From Candidatus Atribacter alterifermentans (lineage in GTDB: Bacteria; Atribacterota; Atribacteria; Atribacterales; Atribacteraceae): a stretch of 9,056 nt of DNA. The stretch covers positions 1 to 9,056 of the forward strand of contig JAAYUP010000483.1 of NCBI GenBank assembly GCA_012517635.1. Reading direction: 5' to 3'. How positions within the stretch are numbered: the first letter of the stretch is position 1; every line of letters starts with the position of its first letter. A program made the translations under genes and the position numbers. Below, one piece after another: positions 1 to 5,428 of this stretch. The notes under the pieces were generated by a model that was given only the letters and a program-made list of their open reading frames with translations, was not told the DNA's origin and searched no databases.

Positions 1-45
1 AACCGAAACTCCAGCAATTTTTGCTACATCTTTCATCGATGACAT
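1..45 (-). CDS. LacI-family transcriptional regulator, N-terminal fragment (runs off the window)
   Basis: Only 15 codons are inside the window; the gene continues past position 1. They read MSSMKDVAKIAGVSV, which matches the first helices of the LacI/GalR helix-turn-helix (family pattern: T-I-K-D-V-A-x-x-A-G-V-S). The start is uncertain. ATG at 45 has a weak AGGT 8 nt upstream. ATG at 36 would give a protein starting MKDVAK. The same frame stays open to an ATG at 129, but that codon sits in a hairpin stem with no ribosome binding site. The gene follows the sugar-binding protein gene on the same strand, so it is probably the last gene of the transporter operon. LacI-family proteins normally bind a CG-centred palindrome and respond to the transported sugar or its phosphate; one such palindrome lies in front of this operon at 3824-3841. 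Confidence 0.75.
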   Translation of the reverse strand, partial: MSSMKDVAKIAGVSV

Positions 46-122
46 AGAAGATGACCTAATTTTTGACTTTCTTATTCGAAATTGGTTCTTTTTTTCAATG
101 ATTTCATATACAATAAGCTCAC

Positions 123-166
123 TCCTCATAGGGGAGGCCATAAATTTTACAGCTCCCCTATGAGGA
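123..166 (-). repeat. 14-bp inverted repeat (hairpin) between sugar-binding protein and LacI genes
   Basis: TCCTCATAGGGGAG at 123-136 is perfectly complementary to 153-166, with a 16-nt loop. The hairpin begins 10 nt after the stop codon of the sugar-binding protein gene. In the direction of transcription it is not followed by a T run, so it does not look like a full intrinsic terminator. It could be a 3'-end stabiliser or processing structure, or a leaky terminator that lowers repressor synthesis. Confidence 0.6.
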
Positions 167-176
167 AATTTCTTAT

Positions 177-1136
177 CTAAAAGCTTTTTTCTGCTTGATC
201 AAGATTATCTTTAGTAATTACGGCTGGTTCAATTAAAATAACTGGATTTTCCGGTGTTTTCCCATCTTTCACGAAATTATAAAGAATTTCAAAACCGGTT
301 GCCGCTTGTTTCCCAGGAAATTGTTCAATGGTTGCATCAAGAATTCCATCACTAATAGATTTCAGTGCATCGGTTAGTGCGTCGAATCCAATCGTAATGA
401 CTTCTTGGACGTTGAATTTAGCACTGGCTTGCAACGCTTCAAGAGCACCGAGAATCATTTCATCGTTTGCTCCAAAGACAGCATCAATTTCCGGACTGCT
501 CATAATAAAATCTTCCATAACCTGCATGCCATCATCTCGACGGAAATTAGCAGTCTGAGTCTTTACTGTTACATTTGGATATTGCTTCATCACATCCTGG
601 AACCCAGCACTTCGATCTATTGCCGGTCCGGCGCCTGGAGTGCCATAAAGCTCAATCACAGTTCCTTTGGGTTCGCCAAATTTTTTATTCAATTCGGCAA
701 CAATAAATTCGGCGGCTTTCTTTCCACCAGTATAGTTGTCTGCGCCCACATGGGCAAGAACCTGTACGGGAACTCCCTCTTTCAATCTGCGATCCACGGT
801 CACCACGGGAATATTCGCCTTATTGAGTGCTTCAACACCAGGAACAACTGCTTCGACTTCGATTGGAACCAATAATACTCCATTCACTTTTTTAATAATC
901 ATATCTTCAATGATTGATATTTGTTTTGAAACCTCATCGTTTGCTTCCAATGATACAACATTCACTCCCAATTGGCTGGCTTTATCTTTCACTGCTTGCT
1001 CGAGAAAAGCAAACCAGGCAAAGGAAAGAGATGGGAATGAAAGCCCGATGGTATATTCTTGAGCAAAAGCTAAAGTTCCAAACAAACAACTAAAAGCCAA
1101 GATCGCTAAAATGAACAACAATCCAATTTTTTTCAT
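177..1136 (-). CDS. Periplasmic sugar-binding protein of an ABC transporter (RbsB-like, Peripla_BP_4)
   Basis: A 319-aa solute-binding protein of the pentose/hexose type (relatives: RbsB, AlsB, XylF), which captures a sugar in the periplasm and delivers it to the permease encoded upstream. The N-terminus MKKIGLLFILAILAF is a classic signal peptide, with probable cleavage after AFA (residue 25) before QEYTIG. The cysteine at 17 does not sit in a good lipobox. The mature part has the usual two-lobe features: IGLSFPSLSFAWF (aromatics typical of sugar stacking), IIKKVNGVLLVPIE, IPVVTVDRR, HVGADNYTGG, and FGANDEMILGALEAL near the hinge. The start chosen is ATG 1136, because AAAGGAGG at 1143-1150 lies 6 nt away; the frame stays open to 1187 without a ribosome site there. 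The specific sugar cannot be read from sequence alone. Confidence 0.93.
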   Translation of the reverse strand: MKKIGLLFILAILAFSCLFGTLAFAQEYTIGLSFPSLSFAWFAFLEQAVKDKASQLGVNVVSLEANDEVSKQISIIEDMIIKKVNGVLLVPIEVEAVVPGVEALNKANIPVVTVDRRLKEGVPVQVLAHVGADNYTGGKKAAEFIVAELNKKFGEPKGTVIELYGTPGAGPAIDRSAGFQDVMKQYPNVTVKTQTANFRRDDGMQVMEDFIMSSPEIDAVFGANDEMILGALEALQASAKFNVQEVITIGFDALTDALKSISDGILDATIEQFPGKQAATGFEILYNFVKDGKTPENPVILIEPAVITKDNLDQAEKSF

Positions 1137-1142
1137 TTTTTT

Positions 1143-1150
1143 CCTCCTTT
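1143..1150 (-). promoter_or_regulatory. Ribosome binding site fixing the start of the sugar-binding protein
   Basis: AAAGGAGG on the minus strand, 6 nt before ATG 1136. It rules out the longer open frame starting at 1187, whose extra 17 residues (MILVFNNSDSF...) would precede the signal peptide. Confidence 0.85.
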
Positions 1151-1297
1151 TTTTAAAAGAATCAGAATTATTAAATACAAGAATCAAATAACTCGTTTGT
1201 TTTTTTCTTTTGTATCACCCCCCACACCTTATTTTCTCTTTTAACTATCCCTCTTATATAATTAAAAAAAATTTACACCTTTCATTTAAAAAATGAT

Positions 1298-2278
1298 TTA
1301 AACCGTTCGAAACCGGCGCTTCATTCTATCCATAAGAACCGCAAGAATAATAATTGTTCCCTTAACCATCATCTGCCAATAGGGTTGGACTCCTAATAAG
1401 TTTAAACCGTTAGAAATAACTCCAATGAGCAATGCTCCAATTAGGGTACCATAAACTCCCCCTTCTCCACCCATCATACTGGTTCCACCGATAACCACTG
1501 AGGCAATAACATCTAATTCATAACCCTGCCCTGCTACTAGTTCTCCAGAATTGAGCCTCGACGTAAGGATAAGCGCACTTAACCCTGAGAGAGCACCAAG
1601 AATGGTATAGGTAAGAATTTTTACTCGATCAACCATAATACCCGAAAGCAAAGCTGCCTCTTGATTCCCTCCGATTGCGTAAATATAACGGCCGAAAACC
1701 GTTCTCTTAAGCATAATGCCGAAAATGATAACACATCCTAAAAAAAGAATGACCGGGAAAGGAATAGGGCCGATCATTCCAGCACCAATAAATCGGAAAG
1801 CGGGACTCATCCCAGAAATTGGCTTCCCCTGGGCGATGAGTAGTGTTGCCCCACGGAAAATACTCATTGACCCTAAAGTAACAATAAAGGGATGGATTCC
1901 ACCTTTGGTGGAAACATATCCATTAAAATACCCAATACCAGCTCCTACGAGTAAAGGAATAACTAAGCTAAGAAAAAAGTTCCCGCCCCATTTTACTTGA
2001 AATCCAGCAGCAATAATACCGGCAAAAGCAACAATGGAACCTACCGAAAGATCAATGAGGCCCAATAAAATTACTAATGTCATGCCAACTGCCATAACCC
2101 CGATGATTGAGACCTGTCGAATGACATTAATGATATTGAGGGGATTAAAAAACACTGGATTAAGAATTCCAAAAATTACACAGACCACAATAAACACTAA
2201 GAGGATTCCAATCTTATCCCAAAAAATAAAAAAACGTTCAACTAATCCCTGATTTTTATCTTCAGTCAGAGCGTCCAT
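1298..2278 (-). CDS. Sugar ABC transporter permease (RbsC-like, BPD_transp_2)
   Basis: A 326-aa polytopic inner-membrane protein that forms the translocation channel with the ATPase encoded just upstream. Hydrophobic segments start at about residue 23 and alternate with short polar loops through residue 315, as in RbsC/XylH/AraH. Family signatures are GLIDLSVGSI at 73-82, GRYIYAIGGNQEAALLSG at 196-212 (cytoplasmic loop facing the ATPase), IGGTSMMGGEGGVYGTLIG at 263-281 and WQMMVKGTIIILAV near the end. The length is normal for the family. The gene overlaps the end of the ATPase gene by 17 nt. Its own AGGAGG (2290-2295) lies inside the upstream coding region, 11 nt from ATG 2278, so translation of the two is probably coupled. 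Confidence 0.94.
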   Translation of the reverse strand: MDALTEDKNQGLVERFFIFWDKIGILLVFIVVCVIFGILNPVFFNPLNIINVIRQVSIIGVMAVGMTLVILLGLIDLSVGSIVAFAGIIAAGFQVKWGGNFFLSLVIPLLVGAGIGYFNGYVSTKGGIHPFIVTLGSMSIFRGATLLIAQGKPISGMSPAFRFIGAGMIGPIPFPVILFLGCVIIFGIMLKRTVFGRYIYAIGGNQEAALLSGIMVDRVKILTYTILGALSGLSALILTSRLNSGELVAGQGYELDVIASVVIGGTSMMGGEGGVYGTLIGALLIGVISNGLNLLGVQPYWQMMVKGTIIILAVLMDRMKRRFRTV

Positions 2279-3803
2279 TTAAATGTCCCCCTCCTATCGC
2301 CAGTTTTAAAACTTCTTCTTGGTTCGCATTTTGGCGGGTTAAGGTTCCGGTGATCTTTCCTTCTTTCATAACCAATATCTGATCGCTCATCCCTAATATT
2401 TCCGGTAATTCTGAAGAAACCATCAAGATTGCAGCCCCTCGTTCAATAAGTTTGTTCATTAAGTGATAAATTTCAACCTTCGCTCCGACATCTATCCCTC
2501 GAGTAGGCTCATCAAAGAGATAGATATCACATTCTCGAGCAAACCATTTCCCTAATACCACTTTTTGTTGATTGCCACCCGAAAGAAACATGACTTTTTG
2601 ATCATAAGAAGGAGTTTTGATATTCATCATCTGAACCATTTCAGAAGTGATATGATTGAGTTTCGTATCATCAATAAAACCACGATTGGATATCTTGGTT
2701 AAGGAAGGGAGTCCAATATTGTCCGTGACCGATAATAACAATACCAAACCTTGGGTTTTTCTTTCTTCAGGGAGAAGCGCAATACCCAAATTAATAGCAT
2801 CATAGGGTGATTGAATGGTAACTTCATTTCCTTTCACAAAAATCTTTCCACCATCTAAAGGATCTAAACCATATATAGCCCGTAAGAGTTCAGTTCGACC
2901 TGAACCAACCATTCCGGCAATTCCTACGATTTGTCCTTTTTTGAGGGAAAAATTAATATTGTGCAACACTCCCTTCCGTTTTAAATTCTCTACTCTTAAA
3001 ACCTCATCTTCAACTTGATGATTCATATAAGGAAATTGCTCAACTAATTTCCGCCCCACCATCATTTTTATCAAATCATCAATCGTTAACGTAGCTGTAT
3101 TGCTGGTTGCAACATGCTTTCCATCTCTTAAAACTGTCACTCGATCGGATATAGCGAATATTTCGTCGAGATGGTGGGAAATATAAATTATGGTTACTCC
3201 CTTCGATTTCAGATACTTGATAATGCGAAAGAGGGTTTCAATTTCTTTTTTAGCTAACGCTGCTGTAGGTTCATCCATTATTAATATTTGAGCATTGAGT
3301 GAAAGTGCTTTTGCAATCTCAACCACCTGCTTTTTTGCAACACCCAAAGTTCCTACCTTAGCATCAATATCAACATCCACTTCCAGAAAATCTATGAGCT
3401 TTTGGGCTTCTTCTCTCATCTTTTTCCAATCAATAAATCCTCGCTCATTGCGAATGTGGTGACCCATAAAGATATTCTCAGCGACCGTCAAGGCAGGTAT
3501 TAAATTCAATTCTTGATAAATAGCTGCAATTCCATTTCGAAGTGCTTCATGAGGATTTTGGTAATCAATTAGTTTCCCCTGAAAAAGAATACTTCCGGAT
3601 GTTTTTTGGTAAACACCTGTAACAATTTTTATTAAAGTTGACTTCCCCGCCCCATTTTCTCCTACTAAAGCATGAACTTCTCCCTTTAATACATCGAAAC
3701 TAACACTGTCAAGAGCCAATACACCTGGAAAGCGTTTAGTTACATTTTCAAACTGTAAAATACCATCACCATTATTGATTGTTTTATCATATTCTTTCTC
3801 CAC
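2262..3803 (-). CDS. Sugar ABC transporter ATP-binding protein with two ABC domains (RbsA/MglA/XylG-like)
   Basis: A 513-aa cytoplasmic ATPase that drives import of a monosaccharide. ABC domain 1 has Walker A GENGAGKST (48-56), Q-loop YQELN (96-100), a degenerate signature LGVAKKQ (153-159), Walker B ILIMDEPT (173-180) and the switch histidine SHH (209-211). ABC domain 2 has the degenerate Walker A GMVGSGRTE (297-305, R in place of K), an intact signature LSGGNQQ (407-413), Walker B IYLFDEPTRGIDVG (427-440), and serine where the H-loop histidine would be (VSSELPE). This asymmetry, with one canonical ATP site, is characteristic of sugar-importer ATPases. The start codon is GTG at 3803, with AGGAG at 3812-3816 at good spacing. 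It is the first gene of the operon, behind the promoter at 3870-3898 and the operator at 3824-3841. Confidence 0.95.
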   Translation of the reverse strand: MEKEYDKTINNGDGILQFENVTKRFPGVLALDSVSFDVLKGEVHALVGENGAGKSTLIKIVTGVYQKTSGSILFQGKLIDYQNPHEALRNGIAAIYQELNLIPALTVAENIFMGHHIRNERGFIDWKKMREEAQKLIDFLEVDVDIDAKVGTLGVAKKQVVEIAKALSLNAQILIMDEPTAALAKKEIETLFRIIKYLKSKGVTIIYISHHLDEIFAISDRVTVLRDGKHVATSNTATLTIDDLIKMMVGRKLVEQFPYMNHQVEDEVLRVENLKRKGVLHNINFSLKKGQIVGIAGMVGSGRTELLRAIYGLDPLDGGKIFVKGNEVTIQSPYDAINLGIALLPEERKTQGLVLLLSVTDNIGLPSLTKISNRGFIDDTKLNHITSEMVQMMNIKTPSYDQKVMFLSGGNQQKVVLGKWFARECDIYLFDEPTRGIDVGAKVEIYHLMNKLIERGAAILMVSSELPEILGMSDQILVMKEGKITGTLTRQNANQEEVLKLAIGGGHLNGRSD

Positions 3804-3823
3804 TATAAATACTCCTTTTAGTT

Positions 3824-3841
3824 TTTGAAATCGTTTTCAAA
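3824..3841. promoter_or_regulatory. LacI-family-type operator upstream of the transporter operon
   Basis: TTTGAAATCGTTTTCAAA is an 18-bp palindrome with a single mismatched pair, centred on CG. This is the hallmark geometry of LacI/GalR-family operators and also fits the CcpA cre pattern TGNAANCGNWNNCW. It lies roughly 20-40 nt downstream of the predicted transcription start and 20 nt before the GTG start of the ATPase gene, a position suited to roadblock repression. Given the LacI-family gene at the operon's end, that protein is the likeliest binder. Confidence 0.7.
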
Positions 3842-3869
3842 GTAAAATCAAAAAAATAATCCTTTTCCT

Positions 3870-3898
3870 ATTTTATATTCTCTTCTTATTTTTATCAA
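3870..3898 (-). promoter_or_regulatory. Predicted sigma70-type promoter of the sugar transporter operon
   Basis: On the minus strand, TTGATA (3893-3898) and TAAAAT (3870-3875) are separated by 17 nt. Transcription would start near 3863, giving a leader of about 60 nt that contains the palindromic operator and the AGGAG site of the first gene. Confidence 0.6.
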
Positions 3899-3970
3899 TT
3901 TCAATTTGACTTTTCCTATCAAATAAAAAATTGGTACAATTGTTCAAATTTTTATCATCTTTTTCAGTTC

Positions 3971-3999
3971 TTGACAAGGCTTATGAAATACGCTATTTT
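3971..3999 (+). promoter_or_regulatory. Near-consensus promoter of the tRNA operon
   Basis: Perfect -35 TTGACA (3971-3976), a 17-nt spacer, and -10 TATTTT (3994-3999). The predicted start near 4006 lies about 8 nt before tRNA-Leu, the short leader typical of tRNA transcripts. Confidence 0.75.
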
Positions 4000-4013
4000 A
4001 TATTTTACCCTTC

Positions 4014-4102
4014 GCCGAAGTGGCGGAACTTGGCAGACGCGCTGGATTCAGGTTCCAGTGAGTTGAATGCTCGTGGGGGTTCAAATCCCCCCTTCGGCAC
4101 CA
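4014..4102 (+). tRNA. tRNA-Leu, anticodon CAG
   Basis: The acceptor stem GCCGAAG (4014-4020) pairs with CTTCGGC (4092-4098), followed by discriminator A and an encoded CCA (4100-4102). The anticodon stem CTGGA/TCCAG encloses TTCAGGT, giving anticodon CAG, which reads CTG. A long variable arm with GAG/CTC pairing marks it as a class II tRNA, consistent with leucine. The T arm is GGGGG-TTCAAAT-CCCCC. It is the first tRNA of a two-gene transcript. Confidence 0.96.
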
Positions 4103-4105
4103 GAT

Positions 4106-4180
4106 GCGCGATTAACTCAGCGGTAGAGTGCCATCCTCACACGGTGGAAGTCGCTGGTTCGAACCCAGCATCGCGCACCA
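4106..4180 (+). tRNA. tRNA-Val, anticodon CAC
   Basis: The acceptor stem GCGCGAT (4106-4112) pairs with ATCGCGC (4170-4176), followed by discriminator A and an encoded CCA (4178-4180). The D stem is ACTC/GAGT. The anticodon stem CCATC/GGTGG (one G-U pair) encloses CTCACAC, giving anticodon CAC, which reads GTG. The T arm is GCTGG-TTCGAAC-CCAGC. Only 3 nt separate it from tRNA-Leu, so both are processed from one precursor. A T6 run starts directly after CCA and may help end transcription. Confidence 0.95.
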
Positions 4181-4215
4181 TTTTTTCATTTTAGTCTTGA
4201 ATGGAATTTTTCCAC

Positions 4216-4500
4216 CTACCATCCAATCCATTCATTTCCTTGATTCTCGAGAGAAACCCCTAAAAGTTGGCAAGCAACAGGATAATTTTCATTTGCTTGG
4301 ATTAACATCGGACTTTTTTGGAGATAATCAAAAGCCCTTTTCTTATTTTTATCATATATACCCTTATCCGCACCAGCTTCCAAAAGAATGAAAATACTAT
4401 TTAAATTCCTACTCTGTTCAGCAGCGTACATAAGTGGAGGTTTCCCCTCTTGGTCTTGGACGTTTCCCTCAGCGCTAGCTTGGATGAGAAATTGAGTATT
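4216..4500 (-). pseudogene. C-terminal remnant of an ankyrin-repeat protein
   Basis: The minus-strand frame is open for 94 codons, from just after an in-frame TAA (4501-4503) to TAG (4216-4218). It contains a clear ankyrin unit: NVQDQEGKPPLMYAAEQ, then NSIFILLEAGADKGIYDKNKK and AFDYLQKSP. This fits the repeat consensus with its TPLMYAA helix and LLEAGAD turn. The first ankyrin helix begins before the only internal ATG (4431), which cuts the repeat in half and has no convincing ribosome site. No start codon with a ribosome site precedes the coding-like stretch, so the 5' part of the gene is missing. A short tail follows the repeat. It is most simply a decayed gene end left between the tRNA operon and the next gene; a short expressed protein from ATG 4431 is possible but unlikely. 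Confidence 0.65.
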
Positions 4501-4502
4501 TT

Positions 4503-4895
4503 ATGATAGAATTCTATCACTTTTATCAATTTTTTTATAATAACTTTATAGAGAATATTCATAATGAAAAAAATAGAAGCGAATTAGAAATCCAAATTCG
4601 TTCGACTCTTATTCAGTTTGAAAAAGAGTTTATGGGAAGAGGACCGATTGATATAAAGACTTATCTTTTTGATGATATTGTTTTTATACGCTTAAAAGAG
4701 GTCCTTACCAAAGCCGAAACAAAATTAGCTTCTGGTGGGAGCAAAAACAACCGCGATTTAATAAAACGAGTCCGGATTGAGCTTTTAGAATTTTTTAAAA
4801 CCAAAGTCCTTGTTGGCCAAATTCGGACACGTTTAGGAATCCCTGGTCAAGAAATGAATGGACCTCAAACCGCCGCTGCTGCTCTTATCGAATGA
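4503..4895 (+). CDS. DUF2294/MpsC-like small protein (start uncertain, possible frameshift near the 5' end)
   Basis: The uninterrupted frame gives 130 aa. From residue 23 on it resembles DUF2294 (PF10057, now named for MpsC): an amphipathic helix ELEIQIRSTLIQFEKEF, then MGRGPIDIKTYLFDDIVFIRLKEVLTKAETKLA, then a basic helix RDLIKRVRIELLEFF, and a glycine-containing end LGIPGQ. The first 22 residues (MIEFYHFYQFFYNN...) are aromatic-rich and look non-coding. They overlap a TATAAT box and a 16-bp palindrome, and ATG 4503 has no good ribosome site. ATG 4564 is followed by seven A residues and is one base out of frame; with one more A the protein would begin MKKNRSELEIQI, a natural start for this family. 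The gene may thus carry a homopolymer indel, use slippage, or start at a rare codon. The cellular role of such proteins is poorly defined. Confidence 0.7.
   Translation: MIEFYHFYQFFYNNFIENIHNEKNRSELEIQIRSTLIQFEKEFMGRGPIDIKTYLFDDIVFIRLKEVLTKAETKLASGGSKNNRDLIKRVRIELLEFFKTKVLVGQIRTRLGIPGQEMNGPQTAAAALIE
4504..4519. promoter_or_regulatory. 16-bp perfect palindrome, possible operator
   Basis: TGATAGAATTCTATCA reads identically on both strands with no central spacer. It lies 17-32 nt upstream of a TATAAT box (4536-4541), over the expected -35 region. That is where a dimeric repressor or activator would act. The binding protein is unknown. Confidence 0.45.
4536..4541 (+). promoter_or_regulatory. Candidate -10 box of the DUF2294-like gene
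   Basis: TATAAT matches the -10 consensus exactly. No good -35 hexamer is present at 16-18 nt; the palindrome at 4504-4519 occupies that place. Start of transcription would be near 4548, downstream of ATG 4503 and upstream of ATG 4564, which argues against the longer reading of the gene. Confidence 0.4.
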
Positions 4896-4931
4896 GTCGG
4901 CATAAAAAGTATGAAATAAATTAAAAAGAAC

Positions 4932-5192
4932 TTACTCAGTTTCAATATAAAGAAACTCAAAAACATTGGGTGGAATTTTTTTGGGATTGATGGTTTGAAT
5001 AGTTGGATTAAAATGTGCAATTGGTCGAGGTTTATCGGTTTCGTTTAAGGTTTGCAAATATTCAGATAACGATTCTTTAAGAAGTACTTTTATTTCTTCT
5101 ACGGTTTTTGATCGAACCTCGAGATTTACAATATCAGGGAAATGAGCATAAAATTCCTTATCCCTTTTTTCCACCACCGCCCAATATCCCAT
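4932..5192 (-). CDS. HicB-like antitoxin-fold protein (orphan)
   Basis: An 86-aa protein whose first half has the HicB-like fold: strand YWAVVEKRDKEFYAHFPDI followed by the helix KTVEEIKVLLKESLSEYLQTL. This parallels the family pattern of Y-x-a-x-i-E, then y-x-a-x-f-P-D, then a T-x-E-E-A helix. The second half (KPRPIAHFNPTIQTINPKKIPPN...) is a proline-rich tail with no obvious helix-turn-helix or ribbon-helix-helix. The start chosen is ATG 5192, because GGAGGGGG (5198-5205) is its ribosome site; an in-frame TTG at 5207 would overlap that site. No HicA-like toxin gene is visible on either side, so it may be a solitary member used in regulation or other RNA-related roles rather than half of a toxin-antitoxin pair. 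It converges with the DUF2294-like gene, 36 nt apart. Confidence 0.7.
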   Translation of the reverse strand: MGYWAVVEKRDKEFYAHFPDIVNLEVRSKTVEEIKVLLKESLSEYLQTLNETDKPRPIAHFNPTIQTINPKKIPPNVFEFLYIETE

Positions 5193-5197
5193 TTTTT

Positions 5198-5205
5198 CCC
5201 CCTCC
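5198..5205 (-). promoter_or_regulatory. Ribosome binding site fixing the HicB-like start
   Basis: GGAGGGGG on the minus strand; the GGAGG core is 8 nt from ATG 5192. It makes ATG 5192 the start instead of the in-frame TTG at 5207. Confidence 0.8.
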
Positions 5206-5210
5206 AATCA

Positions 5211-5245
5211 ATCGAAAAATTAACCGAAACCTTTGATTTTTCGAT
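5211..5245 (-). promoter_or_regulatory. Inverted repeat in the leader of the HicB-like gene
   Basis: ATCGAAAAAT (5211-5220) is perfectly repeated in inverse at 5236-5245. One G-T pair and two A-T pairs extend the stem to 13 bp around a 9-nt loop. It ends 18 nt before the start codon, next to the ribosome site. It could be an mRNA hairpin or a DNA site for autorepression, as is usual for HicB-type genes. Confidence 0.55.
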
Positions 5246-5288
5246 AATTTACTATTTATCTCTTTTAAAAAAATCCTCAGTCACATTT

Positions 5289-5294
5289 ATTATA
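5289..5294 (-). promoter_or_regulatory. Candidate -10 box of the HicB-like gene
   Basis: TATAAT on the minus strand. The -35 region (about 5312-5317) does not match TTGACA. Transcription from here would give a leader of about 90 nt carrying the inverted repeat. Confidence 0.35.
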
Positions 5295-5428
5295 CAAATT
5301 AAATCTTTTCAGCGAAACCATTTTCATTCTTACTGTTAATAACTTCCTTTTTTATCCCTCATTCTCTTCTATTTAATGGTACAATATTAAAAAGAATCCT
5401 TGGCACGGTTAAAGGAGGTTACCTAACA

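Noticed and set aside
405..875. Plus-strand frame of 156 codons opposite the sugar-binding protein gene
   Set aside because: It is antisense to a gene with a full signal peptide and binding-protein signatures, and it has no ribosome site or recognisable domain.
2786..3050. Loss of function in the second ATPase domain because its Walker A has R instead of K
   Set aside because: This degeneracy is normal for the second domain of RbsA/MglA-type sugar ATPases and does not indicate decay.
3906..3940. TTGACT and TACAAT as a further plus-strand promoter for the tRNA operon
   Set aside because: The spacing is 23 nt, too long for a sigma70-type promoter, and a far better promoter lies at 3971-3999.
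3931..4194. Open plus-strand frame of 87 codons covering the tRNA region
   Set aside because: It lies across two complete tRNA genes and their promoter; the translation has no recognisable features.
4106..4200. tRNA-Val 3' end as an integration (att) site for a mobile element
   Set aside because: I saw no second copy of the tRNA 3' end in the window and no integrase or phage gene nearby.
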